A stretch of DNA of 64,000 bases from Mycobacteroides saopaulense (GTDB lineage: Bacteria > Actinomycetota > Actinomycetes > Mycobacteriales > Mycobacteriaceae). Positions within the stretch are counted from its first letter, which is position 1. Each line of letters opens with the position of its first letter. Positions 1-9,061 of this stretch are shown in pieces. The notes beneath the pieces are model-generated. The model was not told where the DNA came from. It saw nothing but the letters and a program-made list of their open reading frames with translations, and searched no databases. The DNA is taken from positions 2,480,001 to 2,544,000 of the forward strand of contig NZ_CP010271.1 in NCBI RefSeq assembly GCF_001456355.1, in the 5' to 3' direction. Made by a program: the position numbers and the translations under genes.

Positions 1-291
1 CTTACCGATCTCGGTGGCGATATCGCGCAACGGGGTGTCGATCCCGGGGTTGTTCGGTAGCGCGATCACCTTCAGGTCGATGTTCTTGGCATGCGCCTTC
101 GCGACGACATCCTTGAGCCCGGGGACGTCGACCGACGGGGCGGCAACTCCGTCCTCGTTGACATCCGCGCGCGTCATCTCCAGGCATTTGGCCGACCAGC
201 CCATGGGGTCGGTTCCCGCGGTCTGGACTGACACCCCCACCGCCTGGCACAGCTCGGCGGGAATGAAGGTCGGCAGGTGCTGCGGCGTCAC
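1..291 (-). CDS. Rv1476-like conserved actinobacterial protein, C-terminus cut by window edge
   Basis: Ninety-seven codons are visible from a GTG at 291; the rest lies outside the window. The protein begins VTPQHLPTFIPAELC and contains a segment near residues 56-95 (VPGLKDVVAKAHAKNIDLKV, then PNNPGIDTPLRDIATEIG). That segment resembles the N-terminal soluble part of the mycobacterial Rv1476 family (DUF6676 type), which usually continues into a membrane segment not visible here. It is divergent from acnA, the same arrangement as Rv1476/acn in M. tuberculosis, which supports the assignment. Function is unknown. The start is tentative because the reading frame has no good Shine-Dalgarno sequence close to it. 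Confidence 0.7.
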   Translation of the reverse strand, partial: MTPQHLPTFIPAELCQAVGVSVQTAGTDPMGWSAKCLEMTRADVNEDGVAAPSVDVPGLKDVVAKAHAKNIDLKVIALPNNPGIDTPLRDIATEIGK

Positions 292-429
292 GCGACCAAT
301 CTAACCTGCGCCGCGCACGGTGTTGCGCACCCTGACACGCCGTATTTGGCGTGCATAACGCGGCCCTCACCGGAGGTGGTGGATGCCACGACGGGAATGC
401 GGAGTGAAATTTAGGCATCCCCCTTATTA

Positions 430-445
430 CGGGACAAGCGTACTG
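430..445 (+). promoter_or_regulatory. Candidate AcnR operator upstream of acnA
   Basis: The 16 bases CGGGAC-AAGC-GTACTG match the imperfect inverted repeat CAGNAC-N3-C-GTACTG reported for the TetR repressor AcnR in corynebacteria, with one mismatch in the left half. It lies 98 bp before the acnA start and just upstream of a TTAGACT-like -10 element, where a repressor would block RNA polymerase. acnR itself is the next gene after acnA. The match is seen directly; binding is inferred. Confidence 0.65.
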
Positions 446-542
446 TTAGACTGGCGGCGGAAGGCAGCCATCTGCGGTGGCGCCTCCGGAACCCCGCCTG
501 GCACAGCCCGCCGGCGGGTGGCCTTCGAGCTTTGGAGCTGAT

Positions 543-3362
543 GTGACTAGCAGTCCTAACAAGACGGAATCAGTGAATTCCTTCGGCGCGCGCGGCACTT
601 TGCAGGTCGGCGATGAGTCGTACGAGATTTTCCGCCTCAACGCTGTGCCCGGTACCGAGAAACTGCCCTACAGCCTAAAGGTGTTGGCGGAGAACCTACT
701 ACGCACCGAAGACGGTGCCAACATCACCAAGGACCACGTCTTGGCGCTGGCCAACTGGGACCCCTCGGCCGAGCCCAGCGTGGAAATCCAGTTCACCCCG
801 GCCCGCGTGGTCATGCAGGACTTCACCGGCGTTCCCTGCGTGGTCGACTTGGCCACCATGCGGGAAGCCGTCGCGGCCCTCGGTGGCGATCCCGACAAGG
901 TGAACCCGCTGTCCCCCGCCGAGATGGTGATCGACCACTCGGTGATCCTGGACGTCTTCGGTACGGCCGACGCCTTCGAACGCAACGTGGAACTCGAGTA
1001 CGAGCGCAACGCCGAGCGCTACCAGTTCTTGCGTTGGGGCCAGGGCGCTTTCGATGACTTCAAGGTCGTGCCCCCCGGCACCGGCATCGTGCACCAGGTC
1101 AACATCGAGTACCTGGCGCGCACGGTGATGGTCCGCAATGGCCAGGCCTACCCCGACACCTGTGTGGGCACCGACTCGCACACCACCATGGTCAACGGCC
1201 TCGGCGTTCTCGGCTGGGGCGTCGGCGGTATCGAGGCCGAGGCCGCGATGCTGGGCCAGCCGGTCTCGATGCTCATCCCCCGCGTCGTCGGCTTCAAGCT
1301 CACCGGCGAGATCCAGCCCGGCGTGACCGCCACCGACGTGGTGCTCACCGTCACCGACATGCTGCGCAAGCACGGCGTGGTGGGCAAGTTCGTCGAGTTC
1401 TACGGCAAGGGTGTGGCCGAGGTGCCGCTGGCCAACCGCGCCACCCTGGGCAACATGAGCCCCGAATTCGGCTCTACCGCAGCGATTTTCCCGATCGATG
1501 AAGAGACGATCAACTACCTGCGCCTGACCGGCCGCGACGACCAGCAGTTGGCGCTCGTGGAGGCCTACGCCCGCGAGCAGGGCATGTGGCACGACGCAGA
1601 TCACGAGCCCGCGTTCTCGGAGTACCTGGAACTCGACCTGTCCACCGTCGTGCCCTCCATCTCCGGCCCCAAGCGTCCCCAGGACCGCATCGAGCTCTCT
1701 GATGCGAAGAATGCATTCCGCAAGGACATTCACAACTACGTCGAGGAGAACCACCCGGCGCCGCACACCAATCTCGATGAGGCCGTTGAGGAGTCGTTCC
1801 CGGCAAGCGATTCGGCTGTGCTGTCCTTCGCCGAAGAGGACGCCGTGATTCCGTCCGCCGCCAACGGTGGCGAGGGCCGTCCGTCCAAGCCCGTCAAGGT
1901 GAAGTCGGCCGAGCGCGGCAACTTCGTGCTGGACCATGGTGCGGTCGTCGTCGCGGGCATCACCTCCTGCACCAACACCTCCAACCCCTCGGTCATGCTG
2001 GGCGCCGCCCTGCTGGCCAAGAAGGCCGTCGAGAAGGGCCTGACCACCAAGCCGTGGGTCAAGACCAACATGGCGCCCGGTTCGCAGGTCGTCACCGATT
2101 ACTACAACAAGGCCGGCGTGTGGCCTTACCTGGAGAAGTTGGGCTACTACTTGGGCGGCTACGGCTGCACCACCTGCATCGGAAACACCGGCCCGCTGCC
2201 CGACGAGATCTCCAAGGCCATCAACGACAACGACCTGTCGGTGACCGCGGTGCTCTCCGGTAACCGCAACTTCGAAGGACGCATCTCCCCCGACGTCAAG
2301 ATGAACTACCTGGCCTCACCGCCGCTGGTCATCGCCTATGGCATCGCGGGCACCATGGACTTCGACTTCGACACCGACCCGCTGGGCAAGGACCACGACG
2401 GAAACGACGTCTTCCTCAAGGACATCTGGCCCAGCGCCTCGGAGATCGAGGAGACCATCGCGTCGTCGATCAACCGCGAGATGTTCACCAACTCCTACGC
2501 TGACGTCTTCAAGGGCGATGAGCGCTGGCGTGGCCTGCCGACCCCCGAGGGCAACACCTTCGACTGGGTCGATTCCTCCACCTACGTGCGCAAGGCCCCG
2601 TACTTCGACGGGATGCCGCTGGAGCCGACGCCGGTCACCGACATCTCCGGTGCCCGGGTACTCGCACTGCTGGGCGACTCGGTCACCACCGACCACATCT
2701 CGCCGGCCGGTTCCATCAAGTCCGGCACGCCCGCCGCGCAGTATCTCGACGAGCACGGTGTGGATCGGAAGGACTACAACTCGCTGGGCTCGCGTCGCGG
2801 TAACCACGAGGTGATGGTGCGCGGCACCTTCGCGAACATCCGCCTGCGCAACCAGCTGCTGGACGATGTCTCGGGCGGCTACACCCGCGACTTCACCCTC
2901 GACGGTGGCCCGCAGTCGTTCATCTACGACGCTTCGGTGAACTACCAGAAGGCCGGCATCCCGCTGGTCGTCTTGGGCGGCAAGGAGTACGGCTCGGGCT
3001 CGTCGCGTGACTGGGCCGCCAAGGGCACTCGCCTGCTGGGCGTCAAGGCCGTCATCACCGAGTCGTTCGAGCGCATCCACCGGTCGAATCTCATCGGTAT
3101 GGGCGTCATCCCGCTGCAGTTCCCCGCCGGCGAGTCGGCGGCCTCACTGAAGCTCGACGGCACCGAGACCTACGACATCACCGGTATCGAGAAGCTCAAC
3201 GAGGGTTCGACACCGAAGACCGTGCACGTGACCGCGACCAAGCAGGACGGGTCTCGTACTGAGTTTGATGCCGTGGTCCGGATCGACACTCCGGGAGAGG
3301 CCGACTACTACCGCAACGGCGGCATCCTGCAGTACGTGCTGCGGAACATGCTGGCCGGCTAA
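543..3362 (+). CDS. acnA: Aconitate hydratase A
   Basis: This is a 939-aa monomeric aconitase/IRP1-type enzyme of the TCA cycle (citrate to isocitrate, cytosolic, 4Fe-4S). The three cluster ligands are visible: Cys476 in [12 protein letters not shown] and Cys542/Cys545 in [13 protein letters not shown]. The C-terminal swivel domain carries the [15 protein letters not shown] active-site motif. A longer reading frame opens at 477. I chose the GTG at 543 because [20 protein letters not shown] matches the start of mycobacterial aconitases, GGAG lies seven bases upstream, and the length then fits the family (about 940 aa). acnR follows 27 bp downstream, so repression through the operator at 430-445 is likely. 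Confidence 0.97.
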   Translation: MTSSPNKTESVNSFGARGTLQVGDESYEIFRLNAVPGTEKLPYSLKVLAENLLRTEDGANITKDHVLALANWDPSAEPSVEIQFTPARVVMQDFTGVPCVVDLATMREAVAALGGDPDKVNPLSPAEMVIDHSVILDVFGTADAFERNVELEYERNAERYQFLRWGQGAFDDFKVVPPGTGIVHQVNIEYLARTVMVRNGQAYPDTCVGTDSHTTMVNGLGVLGWGVGGIEAEAAMLGQPVSMLIPRVVGFKLTGEIQPGVTATDVVLTVTDMLRKHGVVGKFVEFYGKGVAEVPLANRATLGNMSPEFGSTAAIFPIDEETINYLRLTGRDDQQLALVEAYAREQGMWHDADHEPAFSEYLELDLSTVVPSISGPKRPQDRIELSDAKNAFRKDIHNYVEENHPAPHTNLDEAVEESFPASDSAVLSFAEEDAVIPSAANGGEGRPSKPVKVKSAERGNFVLDHGAVVVAGITSCTNTSNPSVMLGAALLAKKAVEKGLTTKPWVKTNMAPGSQVVTDYYNKAGVWPYLEKLGYYLGGYGCTTCIGNTGPLPDEISKAINDNDLSVTAVLSGNRNFEGRISPDVKMNYLASPPLVIAYGIAGTMDFDFDTDPLGKDHDGNDVFLKDIWPSASEIEETIASSINREMFTNSYADVFKGDERWRGLPTPEGNTFDWVDSSTYVRKAPYFDGMPLEPTPVTDISGARVLALLGDSVTTDHISPAGSIKSGTPAAQYLDEHGVDRKDYNSLGSRRGNHEVMVRGTFANIRLRNQLLDDVSGGYTRDFTLDGGPQSFIYDASVNYQKAGIPLVVLGGKEYGSGSSRDWAAKGTRLLGVKAVITESFERIHRSNLIGMGVIPLQFPAGESAASLKLDGTETYDITGIEKLNEGSTPKTVHVTATKQDGSRTEFDAVVRIDTPGEADYYRNGGILQYVLRNMLAG

Positions 3363-3389
3363 CCGCGCCCAGGACTAGAGGCCAACACA

Positions 3390-3962
3390 GTGCCGCGCGT
3401 TAGCGAGGATCACCTCGCGGCTCGTCGCCGCCAGATTCTCGATGGCGCGCGGCGCTGTTTTGCCGAATATGGGTACGACGGCGCTACCGTGCGCCGCCTC
3501 GAACACACCATCGGCATGTCACGGGGAGCGATATTCCACCATTTCCGCGACAAGGACACGCTGTTCTTCGCGCTGGCGCGCGAAGACGCCGAACGGATGG
3601 CGAACGTCGCCAGCCGCGAGGGTCTGGTGCAGGTGATGCGGGACATGCTGGCCGATCCGAATCAATTCGATTGGCTGGCAACCCGTCTCGAGATCGCCCG
3701 CAAGCTGCGCAATGACCCCGAGTTCCGGCGGGGCTGGAATCAACGTTCCGAAGAACTCAACACCGCCACCCTGGCCCGGCTGCAGCGCCAGAAGAAGGCG
3801 GGTCGCTTGCGCGAGGACGTGCCCAGCGAGGTGATTCTCGGATATCTGGATTTGGTGCTCGACGGCCTGGTCGCCCGCCTGGCCGCGGGCGAGTCGACGG
3901 AAAGCCTCAGCCGCGTGCTGGATCTCGTGGAAGACTCGGTGCGCCGTGCCGATCACGCCTGA
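3390..3962 (+). CDS. acnR: TetR-family repressor AcnR
   Basis: This is a 190-aa TetR regulator. Residues about 10-55 form the HTH (RRQILDGARRCFAEYGYDGA, then MSRGAIFHHFRDKDTLF). The rest is an all-helical ligand and dimerisation domain. Position directly after acnA and similarity to Rv1474c and corynebacterial AcnR identify it as the aconitase repressor. In Corynebacterium AcnR represses acn and responds to citrate-type ligands; that role here is inferred. The GTG start is 27 bp after acnA and the gene overlaps the next one by 17 nt, so all three are probably cotranscribed. Confidence 0.9.
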   Translation: MPRVSEDHLAARRRQILDGARRCFAEYGYDGATVRRLEHTIGMSRGAIFHHFRDKDTLFFALAREDAERMANVASREGLVQVMRDMLADPNQFDWLATRLEIARKLRNDPEFRRGWNQRSEELNTATLARLQRQKKAGRLREDVPSEVILGYLDLVLDGLVARLAAGESTESLSRVLDLVEDSVRRADHA

Positions 3963-4476
3963 TACCAAGGACTGGACCTGGGTCTTGGAGAGGCGATGCG
4001 GCGAATGCGGATTTGATCCCGCCGCAACGTCATTCGATCAGATACCGCAGATCGTTCGGGAAAACGTGGCAGCTTGGCAGCCGGTGCTAGTCCGCGCCGG
4101 GGTGCGCTCGCGTCCCGACGAGCAGACCTGGTCACCGCTGGAGTACGGCGCGCATGTCCGCGACGTGTTCCGGATCTTCCTGACCCGGCTGCAGCTCATG
4201 CTGTCCGAAGACGATCCGCTGTTCGAGAACTGGGACCAGGACAAGACCGCCGTAGCAGATCGCTACGGCGAGCAAGACCCCGCGACGGTGGCTGCCGAAC
4301 TTGCCGCGGCGGGCGAGGCCGTCGCCGCTGCCTTCGCCGACGTCCCACGCAACTCGCTATATCGCCGCGGAAGGCGAAGTAACGGCTCGGTTTTCACGGT
4401 CGAGACGCTGGGGCTGTATTTCGTGCACGACCCGGTGCACCACCTGCACGATGTTTCCCGGCTGCCTGCGGACTAG
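3946..4476 (+). CDS. DinB-like four-helix domain protein
   Basis: This 176-aa protein starts at a GTG inside the acnR 3' end (17-nt overlap). The sequence opens with TKDWTWVLERRCGECGFDP, a signature of a widespread actinobacterial DinB-like/maleylpyruvate-isomerase-like family. Histidines at HVRDVF and in the C-terminal HDPVHHLHDV are spaced like a DinB metal triad. Members are sometimes annotated as methyltransferases, but no SAM-binding motif is visible. Mycothiol- or metal-dependent chemistry is possible and unproven. Its stop codon interlocks with the stop of the convergent gene at 4473 through a shared CTAG. Confidence 0.7.
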   Translation: MPITPDTKDWTWVLERRCGECGFDPAATSFDQIPQIVRENVAAWQPVLVRAGVRSRPDEQTWSPLEYGAHVRDVFRIFLTRLQLMLSEDDPLFENWDQDKTAVADRYGEQDPATVAAELAAAGEAVAAAFADVPRNSLYRRGRRSNGSVFTVETLGLYFVHDPVHHLHDVSRLPAD

Positions 4477-5015
4477 TGCGGGAAGTCGATCACGGCCCGT
4501 GCGGGCGTGTCGGCGACGTAGACCACCGGACACTTGGCCCCCTGCGCGGCGACCTTCCAGGCCATCACACCGTTCTTGTCCCTGAAGATGTCGGGGTCCT
4601 GCAGCAGGCGGGCCGATCGCACCACCGTCGTGCCGGGAGGCGCGCCGAGGTTGTCGGGCTGCGGGAACGATTTCACCTGACTGTTCTCCGGGTGCCCGGA
4701 GGTGCCGAGCACGGTGTTGTGTGCCGCCGCGCCGCGGAATGCCACCGCGTATCCCCCGTCGACCGGCGTGACCGAGAACGGTGGCGCCTGCCAGTAAGTG
4801 ACCGGCCCCACCGGCGGAGCGAGCCTGTCCGCCCCGAAGGCGAAAGTGACCCTGTCGAGGTCATCGAGGGTTTCGATGCGCACGTCATGCAGGATGGTGG
4901 CGTAGTTCTCGGCGCCGCCGTCGGTCAGCGTGGGGCACGCCGGGGCGGCCGCCGCCTGCGGGGCAGGCAGGATCGAGCCCACTACTAGTACAAGCGGTAC
5001 CAGGTATCGATACAT
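4473..5015 (-). CDS. Exported AMIN-like domain protein
   Basis: This 180-aa protein begins with a classical Sec signal peptide (MYRYLVPLVLVVGSILPAPQ, cleavage probably after AAAA). The mature part has the pattern ILHDVRIETLDDLDRVTFAF near the N-terminus and ARAVIDFPH at the C-terminus, typical of actinobacterial AMIN-like proteins thought to bind cell-envelope glycans. A longer frame from 5084 is possible, but the ATG at 5015 puts the signal peptide at the N-terminus. The neighbour at 5121-5765 is a diverged paralogue with the same start and end motifs. Two cysteines (APACPT and GAKCPV) could form a disulfide. Confidence 0.75.
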   Translation of the reverse strand: MYRYLVPLVLVVGSILPAPQAAAAPACPTLTDGGAENYATILHDVRIETLDDLDRVTFAFGADRLAPPVGPVTYWQAPPFSVTPVDGGYAVAFRGAAAHNTVLGTSGHPENSQVKSFPQPDNLGAPPGTTVVRSARLLQDPDIFRDKNGVMAWKVAAQGAKCPVVYVADTPARAVIDFPH

Positions 5016-5120
5016 GGTTAGCGAATGTACGGCGTCCGCCACCGCACCGCTGGCATTCGGCCGGGGATTGTCCCCAGTGGCCAATGCCGAGCCGGGCGAT
5101 GGTGCCCCGTCACAAGCGCC

Positions 5121-5765
5121 TTAGTGCGGCAGATCCACCACCAGGCGTGGCGGATTGGTCAGGGTGCTCACCTGCGGGCAGCGCTGCTTGTTCAGACCCA
5201 ACGCCCACCGCACCTTGCCTTCGAAGTCCTCTCCCTGCTTGGCCTCGGCCAGGACCGGAAAGTCCTTGGGCTTGATCTCACTCGGCCCCGGATACGAGCG
5301 GACCGGCTTGTCGGCCTCATGCGCGGCCGCACCGTCGAACAGCACACCGAGCAGCGCGGTACCGGCGACGACAACGGAGTCGCCCTTGGGGCCGGCGGAG
5401 ACGCTCGCCGGGCTGTCCACCGAGTACTTGGGCACCACCAACTGGTCCAGCGAGACCTTGTTCTTGGGGTCTGCCTTCGGATCCGGCCCGAATTCGAAGG
5501 TGACCCTGTCGAAGTCGCCCTGCTTGCCCACGCGGACATCCCGCAGCAGGGTGGCCACATTCTTGCCCCCGCCCCCGCTGAGCGTCTCGCAGGCCGTGAC
5601 GCGGAAGGTCTCCGGAGCGGGTGCCGAGGTTTGCGGCAATGCCGTGGTCGTGGCCACCGGAGATACCGCGTCGCCCGACTGGCGCACCGGCCCGGCACAA
5701 CCGGATGCCGTCATCGTCGCGAGCGCCAGCACGCTGAAGCTCCGGATACCACGTTGTCGTCGCAT
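5121..5765 (-). CDS. AMIN-like domain lipoprotein, paralogue of the next gene
   Basis: This 214-aa protein starts MRRQRGIRSFSVLALATMTA and continues into SGC, an acceptable though not ideal lipobox, so it is probably a lipoprotein. A Pro/Thr/Ala linker (about residues 30-55) precedes a domain with LLRDVRVGKQGDFDRVTFEF and ends PPRLVVDLPH. The paralogue at 4473-5015 has ILHDVRIETLDDLDRVTFAF and ARAVIDFPH at matching places. Both domains have one N- and one C-terminal cysteine (VTACET and KQRCPQ). A role in cell-envelope binding is inferred from the AMIN family only. The longer frame from 5915 lacks an N-terminal signal and was rejected. Confidence 0.75.
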   Translation of the reverse strand: MRRQRGIRSFSVLALATMTASGCAGPVRQSGDAVSPVATTTALPQTSAPAPETFRVTACETLSGGGGKNVATLLRDVRVGKQGDFDRVTFEFGPDPKADPKNKVSLDQLVVPKYSVDSPASVSAGPKGDSVVVAGTALLGVLFDGAAAHEADKPVRSYPGPSEIKPKDFPVLAEAKQGEDFEGKVRWALGLNKQRCPQVSTLTNPPRLVVDLPH

Positions 5766-5829
5766 CGCACTACGGTAGCAACAATTGTCGCCCGAAAGCT
5801 CAACGGGCACACTGCGTGTCGGACGTGAG

Positions 5830-6012
5830 CTAGGCCTTGCGACCCCGCCGATTCGGACCTCCGCGCCCGCGCAGGGTGGCGCCTGACTCCACGAGAGCGC
5901 GATGCACAAAGCCATACGATCGACCGGCCTCGGCGGCCAGCGCGCGAATGCTCGCGCCCTTCTCGTATGCCGCCTTCAGCTCGGCACGCTCCTCGTCGCG
6001 TGTTTTGGCCAT
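5830..6012 (-). CDS. Small HTH protein, Rv1473A-like
   Basis: This 60-aa basic protein (MAKTRDEERAELKAAYEKGA...) contains a resolvase/Hin-type helix-turn-helix at about residues 19-43 (SIRALAAEAGRSYGFVHRAL) and a basic, glycine-rich tail (LRGRGGPNRRGRK). Length and position next to the ABC-F gene match Rv1473A, annotated as a possible transcriptional regulator. The ATG at 6012 is preceded by GAGAGGTCGCG. It lies about 120 bp downstream of the ABC-F gene start-to-stop unit on the opposite side, so it probably has its own promoter. Confidence 0.8.
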   Translation of the reverse strand: MAKTRDEERAELKAAYEKGASIRALAAEAGRSYGFVHRALVESGATLRGRGGPNRRGRKA

Positions 6013-6130
6013 CGCGACCTCTCTCCCGACTCCATCCCGCTGCCCCGGTGGGCGACTCGACCCGGTTGCACCATAGCGCAAATGTGATCACGCATGTGAA
6101 CGAGACGCGAAGGGGGTGGAAAGAAAAAGA

Positions 6131-7759
6131 TCAGGCCAGTTCGATGAGGTCCCGATACTCGTCCGACCAGTAGTCTTCGGTACCATCCGGCAACAACACG
6201 ACGCGTTGCGGATCCAACGCCTCCGCAGCACCCGGGTCGTGGGTCACAAGCACGACCGCACCGAGGTAACTGCGCAACGCGTCTAAAACCTGTTCACGCG
6301 AGGCCGGGTCCAGGTTGTTGGTGGGCTCGTCGAGTAGCAACACATTCGCGGTCGAGGCCACCAGCCCAGCCAGCGCCAGTCGGGTCTTCTCACCGCCGGA
6401 CAGTGTGCCCGCCGGCTGTTCCAGCTGGGCGCCGCTGAACATGAATGCGCCCAAGATTCCCCGCAGCTCCTGCTCCCCCGTGTCCGGAGCGGCGTGGCGG
6501 ATGTTCTCCCATACCGTCGCCTCGTTGTCCAGGGTGTCGTGCTCCTGCGCGAAGTACCCGAGCTTGAGTCCATGACCCGGTTCCAGTTCGCCGGCGTCCG
6601 CAGTCTCCGCGCCGGCCAGCAGCCGCAGCAGCGTCGTCTTGCCCGCACCGTTGAGCCCCAGCACCACGACCCGAGATCCGCGGTCGATGGCCAGGTCAAC
6701 CCCGGTGAATATCTCCAGCGATCCGTAATTCTTGGTCAAACCCCTGGCCACCAACGGCACCCGGCCGCACGCCGCGGGCGTCGGGAACTTGATGCGGGCC
6801 ACCTTGTCGGCCACCCGCTCCTCGTCGAGCCCAGACAGCATCTTCTCCGCGCGCCGCAACATATTTTGTGCGGCAACGGCTTTGGTGGCCTTCGCGCCCA
6901 TCTTGGCCGCCTGGGTGCGCAGCGCCGAGGCCTTCTTCTCCGCATTGGCCCGTTCCCGGCGGCGGCGCTGCTCGTCCAGCGAGCGCGCGTCCAGATACTT
7001 CTGCCAACCCATGTTGTAGACGTCGACCTCACCGCGTACCGCGTCCAGGAACCACACCTTGTTCACGACGTCGGCAAGCAACTCGACGTTGTGGCTGATC
7101 ACCACCAGCCCGCCGTCGTGATTCTGCAGGAAGCCACGCAACCACCCGATCGAGTCCGCATCAAGGTGGTTGGTCGGCTCGTCGAGCAGCAGCGTCATGT
7201 TCGACCCCGCTCCGCCTTCCGCGGCACCGAACAGAATCCGCGCCAGCTCCACCCGTCGCCGCTGACCGCCCGACAACGTGCGCAGCGGCTGGGTGAGCAC
7301 CCGCTCCGGCAATCCGAGACTCGAACAGATGCGCGCCGCCTCGCTCTCCGCGACATACCCGCCCAACGAGGAGAAGCGCTCCTCCAGTTGGCCGTAGCGT
7401 CGAACCGCCTTGTCGCGCTGACCGTCGTCGACCAGCTCCGCCATCAGCGTCTGCTGCTTCTCCAATTCGCTGATGATGGTGTCCAGGCCCCGCGCCGACA
7501 ACACCCGATCGCGCGCCAGCAGATCCAGGTTTCCTTCCTTGGGATCCTGTGGCAGATAACCGATTTCACCGATCCGTGACACCGACCCGGCGTACGGCTC
7601 ACCCTCGCCGGCGAGAATTCGCATCGAGGTCGTCTTGCCGGCTCCGTTGCGCCCCACCAGCCCGATGCGGTCGCCGGGCTGGATGCGCAATGCGGGGCCC
7701 GGCGCGTAGACGAGCGTGCGGGCTCCGGCGCGGACCTCGAGGTCCGTCGCGGTAATCAC
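6131..7759 (-). CDS. ABC-F family ATPase (Rv1473-like)
   Basis: This 542-aa soluble protein has two ABC domains and no membrane segments, so it is an ABC-F translation factor or ribosome-protection protein rather than a transporter. Domain 1 has Walker A GRNGAGKTT (about residue 36), signature LSGGQRRRVELA and Walker B LLLDEPTNHLD. A charged linker rich in Arg/Lys/Glu follows (DEQRRRRERANAEKKASALR). Domain 2 has GLNGAGKTT, LSGGEKTRLALAG and LLLDEPTNNLD. The GTG start has AAGGAG six bases upstream. Rv1473 has been described as a macrolide-related ABC protein; resistance cannot be read from sequence. Confidence 0.9.
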   Translation of the reverse strand: MITATDLEVRAGARTLVYAPGPALRIQPGDRIGLVGRNGAGKTTSMRILAGEGEPYAGSVSRIGEIGYLPQDPKEGNLDLLARDRVLSARGLDTIISELEKQQTLMAELVDDGQRDKAVRRYGQLEERFSSLGGYVAESEAARICSSLGLPERVLTQPLRTLSGGQRRRVELARILFGAAEGGAGSNMTLLLDEPTNHLDADSIGWLRGFLQNHDGGLVVISHNVELLADVVNKVWFLDAVRGEVDVYNMGWQKYLDARSLDEQRRRRERANAEKKASALRTQAAKMGAKATKAVAAQNMLRRAEKMLSGLDEERVADKVARIKFPTPAACGRVPLVARGLTKNYGSLEIFTGVDLAIDRGSRVVVLGLNGAGKTTLLRLLAGAETADAGELEPGHGLKLGYFAQEHDTLDNEATVWENIRHAAPDTGEQELRGILGAFMFSGAQLEQPAGTLSGGEKTRLALAGLVASTANVLLLDEPTNNLDPASREQVLDALRSYLGAVVLVTHDPGAAEALDPQRVVLLPDGTEDYWSDEYRDLIELA

Positions 7760-7788
7760 TACTTACTCCTTGAATGCTGCGTGCGCGG

Positions 7789-8598
7789 TCAGCGCTTGTC
7801 TCGGAAGGTCGCTGTGCGCTGTTCCTTGCGGGCGGCGGTAGCTTCTTCGAAGTTGTCGGTGAGCAGCCGGACGTATAGCTGGCCCAGACCCTCTTGGTGC
7901 ATGTGACTTTCCAGGCTAGCGGCGTCCAGCCCACTCCAGATGGTGCGCTTGGTCAACTCGATCCCTGGACGGGAGAACCCGGCAATGCGTTCCCCGATCG
8001 CGTAACACTCTTCCAGCAGCGTCTCGGAGGACACCTTGCGGGATACCAAACCGATGCGCTCGGCCTCGTCCGCATCGACGTCACGGCCGGTCAGCATGAT
8101 ATCGGAGGCACGCGACGTGCCGATGGCGCGCGGCAGCAGATAGCTCAGTCCCAGCTCACTGGCCGTCAAACCGTTGTTGATGCCGGCGGCCCGGAAGTAC
8201 GCGGCGTCGGAGGCCACCCGAACATCGCAGGCCAGCGCCAGGCACAACCCACCACCGATGGCCGCCCCGTTGACGGCCGCGATCACCGGCTGGTGCATCC
8301 GACGCAGGGTGAGGATGACCTCGTCGAGCAACTCCATCGACCGCAGCGCGATAGTCGGCTGAGTCAGTCCCTGGATGTGCGGGATGGGTCCGGCCGACTT
8401 CTGGTCGGCACCCGAACAAAAACCCTTGCCCGCCCCGGTGATGACCACCGCGCGCACGTCATTGTCGTGGCTGATATCGACCAGCATCTGCTTGAAGGGC
8501 AGCATCACATCGAACGCCATGGCGTTCATCCGCTCGGGCCGGTTCAGGGTGACCAGGGCAATTTCCGGACGCGGACGCTCCACCAGGACGAAACTCAT
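7789..8598 (-). CDS. echA12: Enoyl-CoA hydratase/isomerase family protein
   Basis: This 269-aa crotonase-fold protein has the CoA-binding region ITGAGKGFCSGADQK (about residue 55-68) and the oxyanion-hole segment AAIGGGLCLALACDVRVAS. Orthology to M. tuberculosis EchA12 (Rv1472) is supported by the shared neighbours trxB1 and the ABC-F gene. The family hydrates or isomerises acyl-CoA in beta-oxidation; the real substrate is unknown. Its stop is 29 bp before the ABC-F start, consistent with one transcript. Confidence 0.85.
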   Translation of the reverse strand: MSFVLVERPRPEIALVTLNRPERMNAMAFDVMLPFKQMLVDISHDNDVRAVVITGAGKGFCSGADQKSAGPIPHIQGLTQPTIALRSMELLDEVILTLRRMHQPVIAAVNGAAIGGGLCLALACDVRVASDAAYFRAAGINNGLTASELGLSYLLPRAIGTSRASDIMLTGRDVDADEAERIGLVSRKVSSETLLEECYAIGERIAGFSRPGIELTKRTIWSGLDAASLESHMHQEGLGQLYVRLLTDNFEEATAARKEQRTATFRDKR

Positions 8599-8664
8599 GC
8601 GTCCATATAACCGACAGGGTCGGGATGCACCAAATCCTTGAGGAGCGATCCCGCTCGTCGAGCG

Positions 8665-9018
8665 TTACGCCTCTTGTTCGCGCAGCGCCGCCTCGACGTC
8701 GAGGTCACGCACCTGCTGCACCAGGTCGGCCAGAGAGGCAGGAGGCAGCGCGCCGGCCTGGTTGAACACCAGCTGCCCCTTCTTGAACGCCATCAGCGTG
8801 GGGATCGAGCGGATGTTCGCCGCGGATGCCAGTGCCTGTTCCGCCTCGGTGTCCACCTTGGCGTGGACAACATCCGGGTTTTCCTCGGAGGATGCCTCGA
8901 AGACGGGGCCGAACTGGCGGCACGGCCCACACCACGACGCCCAGAAGTCGACCAGCACGATGTCGTTGTCGTGGATCAGGTCATTGAATGCGTCAGCGGT
9001 GATGTCACGTGTTGCCAT
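8665..9018 (-). CDS. trxB1: Thioredoxin
   Basis: This is a 117-aa thioredoxin with the canonical WCGPC redox site at about residues 29-33 (FWASWCGPCRQFGPVF) and the cis-proline loop RSIPTLMAFKKG. It is cytosolic with no signal peptide. The position beside echA12 matches Rv1471, called trxB1 in M. tuberculosis. A thioredoxin reductase gene is not in this window. The adjacent upstream OYE-type flavoprotein may be cotranscribed (43 bp gap). Confidence 0.92.
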   Translation of the reverse strand: MATRDITADAFNDLIHDNDIVLVDFWASWCGPCRQFGPVFEASSEENPDVVHAKVDTEAEQALASAANIRSIPTLMAFKKGQLVFNQAGALPPASLADLVQQVRDLDVEAALREQEA

Positions 9019-9061
9019 GTCTTCCTCAACGTCGCCGGGGTGCGCGATGTTCCGTCCGTGC

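Noticed and set aside
336..353. Short hairpin CACGCC-N6-GGCGTG between the Rv1476-like gene and acnA
   Set aside because: A 6-bp stem is common by chance in this GC content, no T-run follows and it lies between divergent promoters.
477..542. Upstream extension of the aconitase frame from 477
   Set aside because: The added 22 residues do not resemble aconitase N-termini and overlap the promoter region; GTG 543 has a ribosome binding site and the right start.
699..1937. Long minus-strand open frame opposite acnA (412 codons)
   Set aside because: It is an antisense shadow of a high-GC gene: His/Val/Gly-rich, no domain, no ribosome binding site.
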